A stretch of 64,000 nt of DNA from NCBI GenBank assembly GCA_037043015.1, contig CM073328.1, positions 917,409 to 981,408 of the forward strand. Reading direction: 5' to 3'. Positions 44,082-57,000 of the stretch are shown here, piece by piece; position 1 is the stretch's first letter; the number at the start of each line of letters is the position of its first letter. Both the position numbers and the translations under genes were made by a program. The notes under the pieces were generated by a model. It did not search any database and was not told the DNA's origin. It worked only from the letters and a program-made list of their open reading frames with translations. The DNA comes from Bryum argenteum (Eukaryota > Streptophyta > Bryopsida > Bryales > Bryaceae).

Positions 44082-44534
44082 GAGCATGTCTAGCCAAGCT
44101 CGCCAGATCGGGCCAGGGACCACCCATATGGCGTGCCGAAGCTACTCATGGGCCTCGTCAGTGGGCCAAGTTAACCAGCAAGGGCTAACGATTAGGGCTG
44201 CTGCCTATTGCAGATTGACGCTTACGGCTGGGAGCCGCCGCAAAGTACTGCGGCTTGCACGCCCATGCGCAGAACATATCGAAACGCTCCACGTGTTCTA
44301 AGCCTTCACAAGAATTTCTATCAATTATACTTATGCCACGTGTTGCATTGTCATTGGTTATAGAGAACACTAAAATGTTAAAGAAGACATTGAAAAACTT
44401 GGAATTTTAGGGAGCTAGATTTGAGAAGACTCCAACTCTATTGGCCGGGTTAGACGGTTGTTGCATGGGGTGGGAGTCCGTGCACGCCATCCCTAGCTCC
44501 AAGCTCCGGCGTGTTGTGTAGGCTGGGCATGCTC
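44082..44534. mobile_element. MITE-like element with GAGCATG ends (453 bp)
   Basis: Ends GAGCATGTCTAGCCAAGC and (reversed right) GAGCATGCCCAGCCTACA. The body is GC-rich. The target duplication is not clear. GAGCAT-type ends are common among plant MITEs, but I cannot fix the superfamily. Confidence 0.55.
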
Positions 44535-45421
44535 TTTCAACACTAATCGTCAAACCACAACACTAAATGTGAGAGCATGCAAACTTTCTTGCAAGTGAAA
44601 GATTTATTGAAAGTGGAGCAATGAGTGACTTGACAAAAAGACAAGAGACATTGATTGCAATGGTGGCACAAAGTAAACACTAATCTTGAGAGAGCTGAGA
44701 AATAGTGTTTTTTACCGTTACACTAATCTCCAAGAAACACTAATTAACAACTCTTGTGTAATGGAAACATTGTGGATTCTTTTATATTGTTACGTTATTT
44801 TTATATTGTTACTTTATTGAATCAGTGAATGAATTACCAACTGAGAAATCCATCTATACAAAAGCAAGAATCTACACCTATAAAGATCCCGGTTTGGGTA
44901 GTATAAAAAGAAGGGACACTAATACAAAACCCAAGGTTTTCACCAAAGCAAGACGCATGCATAGAGGAACAATATGGATTTTTTTTTTTTATCAAGCTCT
45001 TATACCAAAATTTCGATTGAGTTTAATAAGTTTGGTGGAACTTGACAATAACCTAAGTGGAGACTCCACATGTTTTCAACACTATTGTGTTCTTAGACCA
45101 AGTGAAGCATGAGAGCATGTTTTGATAGAAAACAACATGTTTGTTGCAATATGAATTTGTTGATTGAGATAAAATAAGAACAAGGTAATTGAGAGAAGGC
45201 TTTCTCCTATTTGATGTTTGAGAGAGCAAGTGGGGTGGTAACTTTGGCCGTATTTGATAGTGATAAGTTATTAATTTATTTGGATGTTCATCAACTATGG
45301 TACCTCATGTCAAAAGCTTGTAAATGGCATCTTCGACCCTTATCATAGCCTTGTGACGTGGAGCCAACTTCAATTTCCTCCCTCCTATTTTGGAGCTTCT
45401 TCCTACTACACTCTATGTAAT
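44535..45421. other. AT-rich intergenic DNA
   Basis: Repeated AACACTAAT words at 44540-44760, but no definable element or gene. Confidence 0.4.
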
Positions 45422-45429
45422 ATAAGGAA

Positions 45430-45785
45430 AGGCAGCACAAGCCTTGGCTTGGTGGTTAGGGCTCATGGCACCTAATGAGGAGGTCGTGGGTTCTACTCCC
45501 CATGCTGGCCTAGTGCTCACCACTACAGTCCACACAACTATTGTGAGGTGTCATTGAACCTTGTTGTATGAGTACCTCAAAGCCCTTTGGGGGATACTAT
45601 GTCAAGTATCTTCAAGGCACTAGTAACTAGCGCAATTATAGTGTCCACCCTCGAGAGGAGGAAGTAGTATTGTTCCAATTTCCCCTTGTCCGGTAGTCAT
45701 CGAGATATTAGCATTACGAACAGACACTTCATTCACGCCGGCCCTTAGAAGGGAACCGCCGTTTCTATCTATCCATCTATCTACA
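45430..45785 (+). mobile_element. Full-length tRNA-derived SINE (about 356 bp)
   Basis: Flanked by ATAAGGAA at 45422-45429 and 45786-45793. The head has Pol III boxes: A-box-like TGGCTTGGTGG (45445-45455) and B-box-like GGTTCTACTCC about 34 bp later. The body is the same as the truncated SINE at 8223-8512, and the tail is (TCTATC)n. The tRNA-like head, 8-bp duplication and second copy establish a SINE family. No ORF; movement depends on a LINE. Confidence 0.88.
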
Positions 45786-45793
45786 ATAAGGAA

Positions 45794-46588
45794 TCCTTTT
45801 GGCCGATGTCTGTAGGTGCTCCCACATTACTCCATTACTCCTCCACGCTTTTCTCTTCCCCTCTCTTGCATTTTTCTCTTCCCTTTTCTTGCATCTTTCT
45901 CTTTCCCTTTCTTGCATTTTTTACGTGTAGATTGCTTCACTATTGCATTGATGTTAGTGATAAACCTGCAACAAAGCAAAAATTTAGTGTGAGCACGCAC
46001 TTTGCTCAAATCGAAATGCTCAAAAGAATGTGTAAGAGGAAAAGCTAAAGCTATCGCCAATAGTTGTGTTGTACAGAGCACTTGACAAACATGGCATGTT
46101 CACCTTGTGATGTTGTCGACTTCCACTTGAATGAGCATTTCAATCAAACACCATCCATCTCGAGCGAGCGTAGGGTAGAAGCAAGCAAGCAAGCCATGGA
46201 CCGACCGAGGTGGTAAATCATACATATGACTCATATGTTTCTTACTCTGTTGCCACGCACATGAGCGCACAGGCGCCTGTAATCCTTTTACCAAACACAA
46301 CGTCTGACAAGGGTCACAATTCATCAAACATCGAATTGTTGTTGTCAGCTGCAATTGAGCATCCATGTTACTGTGGTACAGAGAGTACAGTACTGCAATT
46401 TTCAGTTGGAGCGTAATCCAACCCCCCCCCCTCCCCTTGCGCAATAATGCACCTGGTCGTGCCACATCAGCCGTGAATGCCACTTGGCTCGGTGGTTGGA
46501 AGCTCGGGGCTATGACCCCCATGAATTGTGATTATCGCTCTTGTGCATACAAAGTTACGATCATGCCATTAGCAGTGAGAGGCAAATA
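45794..46588. other. Intergenic DNA
   Basis: Pyrimidine-rich tract at 45830-45930 (repeats of CTCTTCCC/TTGCATTTTT). No gene recognised. Confidence 0.4.
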
Positions 46589-46592
46589 TTAA

Positions 46593-46842
46593 CCCCAAAA
46601 TTTCCTTGATGCAAAACGGTCGAAGTCACAAAATTTGACCTTCCTTTAGATTATGCTAAAAAAATCTCAATCTAAGCATTATTTAAAAGATTCAACCGTA
46701 AGATCTCAAAGTTCACTTGACATTCCTCTCACACACCAAATTCGAACCGTTCATTCTTCCTCATTTGTGAGATTATAATGGTCAAAGTTGGCTGAGTTTT
46801 TCCCCTGCGGGACCCGTTTCGGGTTTTGAGGAAAGTTAGGGG
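46593..46842. mobile_element. TTAA-family element (250 bp), inverted relative to 30816
   Basis: TTAA at 46589-46592; the right flank is TGAA (46843-46846), a decayed TTAA. Ends CCCCAAAATTTCC and (reversed right) CCCCTAACTTTCC. The interior aligns in reverse with 30816-31056 (ATAATGGTCAAAGTTGGCTGA). Paired motifs on the minus strand at 46691-46705 and about 46745-46756. Confidence 0.8.
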
Positions 46843-47200
46843 TGAAGGTTTTATCGTCGCATTCAACTTAAACTCGAGTAAGTTTGTACTTCTACATTTC
46901 GATATCATGTCATGTGAACATTTAGGATCAAGTAGTTGTACATCATGGAACCTTGAAAACTTTCTTCGAGAGCAAGATCTTTATGAACATTTTGGGCATG
47001 TCTATGATCAAATTCAAAATTTCATTATTCAATCATAGTCTAAATAAAGTGATTCCTATGAGATTAGCCTCTCATTTGGCCTAATCGAACTTGCTGTTTG
47101 AGAAAAATAAGTTAATTTTCTAGTGTTTTTTAGAGACAGTATTTGAGAAATACATTGAGAACAAAGGCAATTGCCGTTTCTGGTGGCACTCACCCAACTA

Positions 47201-47403
47201 CACTAAATTTGATAATTAGTGTTAGATACACATGTTATAAGTTTTTACTGTTGTTCAATAATTTTACCCACTATATTGGCCAAGATGGGGGTCCTTATAT
47301 AGTATCAGAATCAATGCTCTTGGTAAATTTTTTAAAACAAAAGTAAAAACTTATAGCATTTTCAGATCTTATAATAATCTAACACTAATTATCAAATTTA
47401 GTG
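47201..47403. mobile_element. TA-flanked MITE (203 bp), copy 2
   Basis: TA at both sides; arms CACTAAATTTGATAATTAGT continuing GTTAGAT, and the exact complement. The interior matches 13339-13547 in reverse (CTTATAGCAT, TTACCAAGAGCAT-like). Two diverged copies define the family. Confidence 0.75.
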
Positions 47404-47405
47404 TA

Positions 47406-50400
47406 GTTGTTGAAGTTCAACAACATACTGTGTTGATATTTTGGAGATGCTTCATCAATTGACAGAGCACCTTCAATGAGCTTCAACCTCTGCTACGTTC
47501 TGATTCAGACAAGTTAATTGATCTTAAATTCTCAGTCAGAAACTATAGTTTCTGAATTCTATGTCAGCCCCCCCATCAAAATCCAATGAGTATCACATTC
47601 ATGATCTCACTCAGTAACTTTACATGCAAAAATTGCTACCAAACGCCTTTAAATTGTTCGAGGACTTTACCTTACACTCCTTATAAAAAATGACACTGCA
47701 CTCAATTGCAAATTCTATTTTTGGACCCATGTGTATTGGCTGTATCCTTACACATCTCATGTAAATTTCTCGACAAATGTCACAATTGCCGTCCGTGTAT
47801 CAGCGGTACATGATGCTTCAGACTTGGTGACATTCTGTACGCTTGTTTCAATTACTGTACCTTGCGAGGGAGAAAATCTCGGTTCCTTTACTAATAAAAA
47901 GTGAAAAACATTGTATTACGCAACATAGTGGGTTGAACCCATTCGACAATTTTAACCTACTGATGTATATTACCCGAAAAAAGCATAGCAGTACCAACAG
48001 CCACTGTTACCCAGAGTACTAACATAACCAGCCAAGGCTTGTGCCAGAGAAGTAGACAACAGCATGTACTTGGGGACATACACCATCTATGAGACGAATT
48101 CAAACCTCCGCGTGTTTTCACTGACCCTCGTCGCTCGTACAATTGTGCCATCTCACTGTATCTGAAAGCCTAGTTTGAAAATGACGCAATACCTTTGGAA
48201 CAACCAGAATGAAGCAATATGGAACATTGAATGAAGTCATAGAAGCACGTCCGAATACGTGGAATCTTAATATTGTCGCATTTGCAACATCACATCAAGT
48301 CATGTGGTGGAATGAGATTAATTCCACTTCTCTACGTCACTATACATTCAATGTTTCCATACGGTGTAGAAGTTATAGCAGTTCCTTTCTTCCTTTGGAT
48401 TTTTTTATTCAATTTCATTACCCTTCCCTTCTTTCACTACACCAATTTTGGCCATGATGAATCACCAATTTAATATAATATGAGTTATGAGCTCTTGTAT
48501 ATTGATTCACTAATATTTGATTACATTACTAGCAAAGAAACACAAGAGCCCCACTCCAACCGACTTAGTGAGGAATGTGCAGCTTTTGAAGTATTTCTAG
48601 ATGTTAATGTGTCATATTTAATGGTTGGTTGTCAAATTATATATACTTTGTTACTCATTAGGAAGAGGAGGTATTGATTTTAGAGTACAATGTAGAACTT
48701 ACTGGACAACACCTATGTATCAAGTATGAATATTAACATAAGGATGACTCTTTTTCTTTGGAAAAAATGTATAATAATAAAAATAAAAGTAAAATTTAAA
48801 CTCCTATCTCTCTTCAGAAAGGAAGTCATGCCCATACAGATGCTGCACTTCAGTCTTGATGCGCTTCCGAATATTCATGCATTGGACATTCTTACACTGT
48901 ATCAAGGCCTTCTTCCTGGCGGTGAAGGGTTAAGTGGTCGGTTTATTGCATTTCTACGCAATTGACTGAATTGAGCGAGAAGGAGCTTCTGAGGAGTGTG
49001 CGTGACTGCAGACAAGTCACAATGGTCACAGGCTCTGTCAATGCCGCAATCAGCTCAGGCACCAAAATCACGTTCATGATGGCGAATGCCACATGAACCC
49101 TGACACATGCAGCCATGAAAATGGTTACGGCTTGAAGCAGTAATCGTTTCCAGGCGTAATGGCCGCCTAATTTTGCGTTTGCTTCCACTGATCAAGGTTC
49201 GCGCTCTTTCTTTCTTGGCCATGGCTGCGCCACTTAATCCCTCTTTCGTTTTCGCAAGTAAATTGTGCATGTCGAAGCTCTAACTTAGCCTCTCCTGCTT
49301 CTTAAAGACGACGCCTGTGATAATCAAGAACTTGCACGCTGACGAATCTTTCGCGGTAAATTCTTTCTACCTCTTTCTACGATCTCAAGCAGTAAAATCC
49401 TCTAGACTTGACTGTATTTCTGCAAGTAGCACGTGTTAAGTAGGTTTCTTGAATGTGTTTGTATTGAAGCTCTAATTCATTTCGTAAGAGTGACATTGAA
49501 TTCGTGAGAGGCCTCATACGGAACAGCGCCGTGGATCGGGTGAAAATCGAAAGGTAATTATGTTTCTTGACGTTTCTTGAATGTACGAGTAATTGCTCAT
49601 GGCTGCATCTAATGATTCACCATGAGAGTTACTATGGAGTAAGTAATGATATAAATTGTGTTTGACTTCATGATGGATTTGTTTTGAGTTCGGAAGGCAT
49701 ACAATCTGAATGTGCATTTAACAGCATTCAGTATTTATTGCTTTGAGTCGGTACCTTTACATGCAATATTTTTATTTGTGTCGCGATTTCAAGTTTTGGA
49801 GATCTGACGAGCACGGGCTTGTATAGTAGAGAAACTCAAAGAGTGACTTTACATGACTGAACTCGACAAAAACGTTCAGTCAGGAATCGGACATCCTGGC
49901 GTGATGTATTCGTGTGATTTTCTTTTTGAAATTGTATTACTACGAGAATTTGCAAACACGCATGCGGTACATACAACGGTGTAGCGCATATGTGTCTCGC
50001 TAAGCGAGCACGTTGTGGTATATCTTCATACACGGCGAGATCGTGGTGACTGACGTGCAGGCGAGTGAGTCGGAAGTCCTTGAGATTCGTATTCTGCTGC
50101 TTGGCAGAATTAGCACATCGAAATGGCTTAAATGTGCTTGAAGACTTTTCAGATGTCGTGGTCGTAACCTTTGAAACCCTGAGGAATGTATGATCGCGGA
50201 TGATCTCTATCTACTTGGTTTGTTTTTTGAGGCTTTGCATAAGCATGCAGATGTGATTCTAACTGGCGATTTAGAGATCTCTATGTGATACGCATCCGTC
50301 TTTAGAGATAGGTGTTCAATCACTGTTCGTGGAAAGAATGCAATTTTCAGTTTTATTTTTATTTATTTATTTTAAATCAATCATTTTGTCAGATCTTTGA

Positions 50401-51090
50401 TTGAGCTCAGTATCGATACCAATTTTGTTCGGTTTTGAGCTTAACCAAAGATATGACATGCACCTTTTCTACCATTTTATATAAAATTTTGACAGTCACG
50501 AACTCATTCATCATGATCCTTTGAATTGAAATATGTTGTCACGTTTATAATAGCAACAGGATTCGTATACTGTTCCCCTTTCTTTGTCATCTCCGGTGAA
50601 AGCTGTTTAGCATGTCTGTAGATAGACAGATTATCTGTGAACTCAAAATTTTCTGCCATTATTTAGGTATGCACATTAGGTATGCAAAGCTTGCGTTTCT
50701 TTAAGAATCTGGATATAATCTTAATGATCATATCCAGATCCTCCACATCATGACCATTGATGTGATTCTACATGCTGCTCTTTCCTAATTTTCAGAGCAA
50801 TTCTGCTTAATTTTCTTGTCTCAATTTCCAAATGTCCAGGTATACGCATGCTCAAGTTCTCAGTTTTTCTTCTTTTTGCCGTATTACAACCTAACCATTA
50901 CAACATCCCGAATCCTTAGACATGCAGGAATTGAAATCTAGCTAGTTAACATATTTTCCGTTGTAGCGCCTGTGATTTAAAAGGCAGTAACTTTCTCCAG
51001 TGTCCATTGGAGATTATGTTGCTTTTCAGATACCTGAAGACATCAATGGTATTCCATTCCCCAGAACTAACGTACACAATTACTTAGCAC
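47406..51090. other. Intergenic DNA and 5' leader region of the pyrophosphatase gene
   Basis: Candidate pyrophosphatase leader exon near 49250-49353, ending TTTCGCG/GTAAATTC; the acceptor CTTGGCAG at about 51097 would then close a leader intron of about 1.7 kb. Minus-strand frames at 48943-49270 include a hydrophobic stretch (AVTIFMAACVRVHVAFAIMN) of unknown meaning. No other gene recognised. Confidence 0.4.
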
Positions 51091-51153
51091 TTGGCAGGTT
51101 TTGGAGAGGCTTCGATAAATTTTTTTGTTGCAATGATTTCCAGTCGATCAAGT

Positions 51154-53094
51154 ATGTCCGGTCCTCAGCCCACAGTCACGGTGAAACTTGGTGGCATGCT
51201 GCCTCTTAACCAAAAGGTTCTCGCCAGTTTGGACAGCCGCAACGTTGCCGCCCATCCGTGGCACGATCTCGAAATTGGTGAGTTGTACTCAATTCATTTG
51301 CAGATTTTCGTGTTTGTATGCTTCTTGCCCGAGACCTGACGGTCGTGCTTACCAGAATTGCGGTATACAGGCAGTTTGAGAGGCATTCAGGATAAGATTA
51401 CTAACGAACATTGAGGTGTTGAGCTTGTTTTACAAGTTTGTCTTCTTTGTTGGAGTGCCTTGCAGGCCCGGAGGCACCGCTGATCTTCAATTGTGTAGGT
51501 CCATCAGCCGGTCACCTCCAGTTTTGATGTTAACGGTTCTTCTGTGCTTCTATTCTTCTGGCTTTCCATGTAATTGGAGTGATTTTTTCTCCTCTCCGGA
51601 TATATTGTTCGGGATAATATGAGGCACTCAAATTGTTGAAGAGTGCACTTCTATACAGGTGATTGAGATCAGCAGAGGAAGTAAAGTAAAGTACGAGCTT
51701 GATAAAAAGAGTGGTCTCATCAAAGTAAGTTTTGAAACTCTACTTAAGACGACGAGTTTTTTATATTAGAGAAACCTTGATTGCTGAAATATCGTATTAT
51801 TGACAAAATCTTAGGGCTTTAATGCAGGTCGATCGCGTTTTGTATTCGTCGGTCGTATACCCACACAACTATGGCTTCATTCCTCGCACACTCTGTGACG
51901 ACGAAGATCCCATGGACGTCCTTGTCATTATGCAGGTACCTCTATGAAATGGTATTATTCTCACGGGCTCTTTAAGTGCGTCCTTCCTTTCCACATAGTA
52001 CAAACCTCACGGTGAACGGCAGCTTAAATTCACGCAGTAGGGGTCAGATCCGTCAAACAGGAACAACGCATGCATGTACTTCGTACGTGATCTATTCAGA
52101 GCGTCTGAGAGTTGGTGAAAAGTAGCAAAATCTTTTTGAATTCTGATGGTACGATTCCCAAGATACAGTAGCATCACGTAGAATACTACTCGACTCTTGT
52201 AGAAAGGTCTATTTGAGAGGACTTCAACTGTTTCTCAAATTTATTCAACCCATATGTGCTTACTGGCCACTATAATGTAATCTGCAGGAACCTGTCGTTC
52301 CTGGATGCTTCTTGCGAGCAAAAGCCATCGGACTTATGCCTATGATTGACCAGGTGAACATTTTTCCTGATTGGTCTATGACATAAGTAATGCCTACTTC
52401 TAAGTATTGAAAAACAATGCATTAGAAGGTGAAATGATGAACCTTTAAATTGCATCGACAGGGTGAGAAAGATGACAAGATAATTGCTGTTTGTGCCGAT
52501 GACCCGGAATATCGCCACTTCAAGGACATAAGTGAACTCCCACCTCATCGGTTGGTTGAAATCCATCAATTTTTTGAAGACTGTAAGTGCAAAACACAAC
52601 CCGAAAGCTCAATTGGTTTCTTGCAAACGACATGTAGGACAACGATGAAGCAAGGGTAAGTATAGCAATAAGACTAGATTAGCAATATTTGCTCAATATG
52701 TTAAAGCAAGTAGTAAGGTACTCAAGGTCTTTGGATGAATCCTTCTTGTTTACTCCGACTTGGTGAGGTATCATTCGATCTTGTTTAGACATCATACTCT
52801 TGTTTGCACCCACTCCTTAAGGACAGATGTGCTCGCAGCTCACAGATACTCAAACCCTTGGACACGCAGATAAGAAGAATGAGAAAAAAGAAGTAAATGT
52901 GAACGATTTTCTTGGGCACGAGGCTGCCACGGAAGCCATTAGCCACTCCATGTAACGCCCTTCCCTAATGATCTTTCAATTCACAAAGCACTGACGTTTG
53001 GGCAGCTAATGCTTGTCATCTCGCACTGACGGACACTGTTGATTGACGCAGGGATCTTTACGCATCGTACGTTGTAGAAAGTTTGCGACAGTAA
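51154..53094 (+). CDS. PPA: Soluble inorganic pyrophosphatase (family I)
   Basis: Eight exons: 51154-51277, 51466-51494, 51659-51724, 51828-51935, 52288-52353, 52462-52582, 52870-52951 and 53052-53094. All introns are GT-AG and phases agree. The product is 212 aa, the usual length of plant soluble PPases; an in-frame ATG at 51133 would add seven residues. Hydrolyses cytosolic pyrophosphate to phosphate with Mg2+. Landmarks: [71 protein letters not shown] (contains the D-x-D-P-hyd-D-hyd-hyd signature); [58 protein letters not shown]; tail [13 protein letters not shown]. Active-site Asp, Lys and Tyr positions appear complete, so a working enzyme is expected. The start is preceded by an acceptor-like CTTGGCAG, indicating a 5' UTR intron. 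Confidence 0.95.
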
Positions 53095-53137
53095 GGGCCT
53101 CACCACTCAGGACACGTAAGAAGATTTTGCAGGATGT

Positions 53138-53638
53138 GTGTACTCACGCTGCAAGACCTGCATCCATGTCATAGCGAGTTTCTTTGTGTCCTACAATTAT
53201 CTTGTCTCAGTAGCCATTAGACTGCAACAGTCCTTGCCATCTGCCAGATACGACGAACCAACTCCGATCAGCATCTACATTCAAAACAAAAGGTGTAGGA
53301 CAGTGAAACTGCTGGATACTCGGTACTTAGACCTTGATGAGGAAGAAGTCTATACTGATTTGGTTGTGTTTGTATGCAGTGTTTCTGGACCGCGGGTCAG
53401 TGGTAGCCGCAGCATAAGGTTTCCACAAAGGGCCACCCACGGGGACTACTCTATACCATCTCTAGCTGTCGACTATCATACTCCACGACTGGGAAATAAC
53501 ACCTCACCGCCTCGTCCTAGATCACCTTCACCTGGTGGGGATTCCCCCGAGGTTCTTCCCGAAAAGTACGGTATTACTCCAACAGGCCTTTCTTTCCATA
53601 CCAGCACCATTAGAATCCACCCTGCAGCTTCCTCTTAG
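53138..53638 (+). other. Uncharacterised 166-codon open frame between convergent genes
   Basis: Open frame with Pro/Ser-rich C-terminal half (SPPRPRSPSPGGDSP) starting 43 bases past the pyrophosphatase stop. The frame opens with a non-ATG codon, and an acceptor-like TTTTGCAG precedes it. Splicing it to pyrophosphatase exon 7 in the needed phase gives an early stop, so it is not an alternative tail. It may be a fragment of a gene or 3' UTR sequence of either neighbour. Confidence 0.2.
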
Positions 53639-54025
53639 AAGCCTCATCCCCAGTTCCAATTCTTAAATCCTTGGATACCCCCTTGCTCCAATCTCAAGTG
53701 CTACTTAAAACAGTTGTTCGATTCTGAAAGACCACATACACACATCGGAGGAGGTTCTACACGACATCATGTCTCATCATCGTCTCAGGAGGTTTGACAT
53801 TCGCAGAGCCGGTTCGGAGGTCAGCCAAGCAGCTACAGACTTCCATCAAGTGCCTCATCGAGATTTTTGAACACAAAACTGCCATCACTAACGCCTAGTT
53901 TAACTGTTTCACGATTCTTTACAATATAAGCGCGAGTGCAAAATTACAATACCAGCATCAGCATATTAACTATTTGTAATGAAGGTACGACCTACCAACT
54001 GAATGAAAGAGTAGAAACTTGGGCA

Positions 54026-57000
54026 CTAGGCAAGAGGTAATAGCGGCGGTAGCAATTTGGCCAGTCCATGCTCTACCTCGTCATACTTTGTCACGAACGG
54101 ATGATTCTGCAACAATACCATAGAACCAATAAATCAACAACTCCCTTGAATGTTAGGTATGTCCAACTTCAAATATGTGTCTCCAAACATTGCTGACATC
54201 CAGTGGGTTAAGGGCATACCAAAAGCTCTGCTGCAGACGGTCGCCTTTTAGGATCCTTCTGCAAGCTGCCGAATCACAAACAGCCCTCACAATCAGGTAC
54301 GTGGTATAGCACCACGGTAATACAACGAACATACACTTGGTTAATAACTATGGCGCACTTAAGGTGAGACTTTTTGTGGAGGTGCTTAAGTAATGAATTC
54401 TTATCATGCACGAGAATAATAATTCAAATATTGACAAAGTGACTGGGCGTCAGTCCATTAATGTTCGTATAAGTGATATACTAATATAATAAGGAAGGAA
54501 ACATTGCAGATGACTTGATATGTTCTCCACCATGCCCAATTCATGATACCTCTTGCTTCACACTTCATTCTATCGAGCATATGACAGACTTTCGTGGGAC
54601 GAATGCTGTTCCTATTTTTAAACAGCATTAATTGGGCAATGAATCTTGTGTTGGTCACTTATTGCTTAGCCACTTGTATTTGAGTGATTACAAGAAGCTC
54701 CGTGATGGAGGTCCGAAGGTATCCAATTCTCAGAATAGACTCTGAATGTTCCACTGATTTTATATTAACTAGTTAAGGTAGGTTAGCGTACCATGCTGAA
54801 ATGAAAGAGCAAAATTCTGGGGAGAATTGGTCCGCAGGGGCAACAGGGGGAGCCTGATCGACAATCATTTGAAGAAGCCCATAGAAGCTCATGAACCCTT
54901 CCTCACTTCCTGGTGGCTGATAAGGATATTGTCCAAGGGCGCATTCCAGCAACGTCAATCCTAGACTCCAAATATCACTGTCATACCCATAGGTGCCACC
55001 CGAAACTCTCTCTGGCTGCAATTCAATGATTCGATAATATGCCATTAGAACAGATATCTATAGACTTTAATCCACTTCGTGAACACTAAGAAATAGCTAA
55101 GCAACAGCGTGCACTTTGAGTATGAAGGCAATGATATGCGATATGCTCTCAAGAAGACGGACTGGAGAGAAATGTGAAGTCAAACCCACACTATAAACGC
55201 TATGATATAACTAAGCAACATCATACAGTTTAATTATGAAGGAACTACCCAGAGTTTAAGATCCCTCCTTTCTACTTGAAGTACAACAAAAGCACCTTCT
55301 TACTTTTTCTTCCTGGTGATCAGTTTTAAGGGCAGTACTCACAAACACAACCAGCTCAGTATCAACAACCAGTCAAGGGTAAAAGCGACAGTGCTGTCTT
55401 ATTATATTCGTCAAAGTTTTACAGGGGAATCCAAAGAACAGGTTATATGAGTAACGTATCCCAAGAGAACTATGGACCGACTTTAGCGTCGCATGTAATG
55501 CATACTTATCATGTACTCATTGGGCGTTGGAAATGTACTCCATGGGCAACGTTTCAGAATTCATGCAGCACTAATTGTAGAGTTGCAATTCATCATAAAT
55601 ATTCTTTTAGCGAATACTGGAGATACTGATAGGATTGAAGAGATTACGCACCGACATGTATGTGCAGGTGCCCACAAAGGTGTCCCTCACGCCCATGGAA
55701 TTCTGCAATACAGCGCTTACACCGAAATCTGAAATTTTCACCTCTCCCTTGTGGTTTACTAGCAGGTTCGAGGGCTTAATATCCCTGTGAATTATGTGCC
55801 GCTCTTGATGCAGGTATATGAGCCCTTGCAATACCTGCTTCAACAATGTCAGATATCAATGAACCGTTTAACATGTTTTTATTAAATTGGTCGTTTGGGT
55901 TTTGACTTACTTGCTTGCTAACATTAGCCAGGTAGGGCTCTTTGATACACTTCCCCTCCAGATCGTTCATGATGTCGGCAAGGGAGCCGCCGTCCATGTA
56001 CTCCAGCACGATGGAGATGAGGCCGTTGTTGTAGAAGGCATGGTAGCAGATGACCACGTGTGGACATTGCGAGGCGTGGTTGATCTTTAGCTCTTGCACG
56101 ATCTGCTTCCTTGTGGTTTCTTCAATGTTCATGTGGATCACCTGCAACATCCAACTAATTTACCGGTAAGTCTGATATCATCACCCGAAGGTCAATCAAG
56201 CAAAATCTTAGGCATGCCCAAATGCTTATTAATTTGTCAACAACAATATAAAAAAATTTTGCTTGCATACTTTTAGAACTTTGAAACACCATGATTTTGA
56301 AAATGCTAATGAGAGTTTTGCAGAGTTATTAACCTTGAGGGCATAAGTTTCATTCGTCCACCTGTGCCGGACAAGCTGCACAACACCGCCACTTCCCTTT
56401 CCCAGCACTTTTACAGTCTCCAAGTCTGTAAGACACATACCGCTCTTTGAATCTGGCTGCACTCCCACACAAAAATACAAATTCTTTGCCAAGTTCAGAA
56501 AAATTGCCTATTCAAAGAGAAACCATATATCCCATTTTCGAATTCCTGGAGAATATTGTACGATACTGAAAGAGAAGTAGCAATGCAGAGCCCAATGAAT
56601 ACCGTTTTCAGCTCCTCTATTCATAGCCAATCATACTAAAGATAGAAAGTCATGCACGTGCAATCGAGGTCAAAGTTGTCGGTATAGAAAATCTAATTTA
56701 AAATGGTAGACCCTACAGCAGAGACCTAGTCACTTGTACATCTCTTTCCGGAAGCAGATCCTTATGCTATCGCCAGCATCTAAATGAATTGCTTGTTCAT
56801 TGTTTCCAGATTCAAACCACAATAGCTCGGACGAAAGAAATCATTCAAGCGAACAAAGCGTTTCCAATAATCTTCCAAAATTCTTACACAACAGGTACAG
56901 GTTGATCAAAGAATGTGTTTGAATTTTAGGTCATCTACAGTTCGAACCCTCTCGCAAGCAAACATGATGGGGATTTGCTACTCCCAAAAAGCAATTGAGA

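Noticed and set aside
45445-45500. Functional tRNA gene
   Set aside because: A and B boxes are present, but no acceptor stem closes and the body matches a second dispersed copy, so this is a SINE head.
48943-49270. Minus-strand hydrophobic ORFs as a membrane protein gene divergent from the pyrophosphatase
   Set aside because: Two different frames overlap, neither resembles a known family, and the region may be the pyrophosphatase promoter/leader.
53133-53220. Alternative last exon of the pyrophosphatase
   Set aside because: Joining it in the phase left by exon 7 leads quickly to a stop and loses the conserved C-terminus; exon 53052-53094 fits the family exactly.
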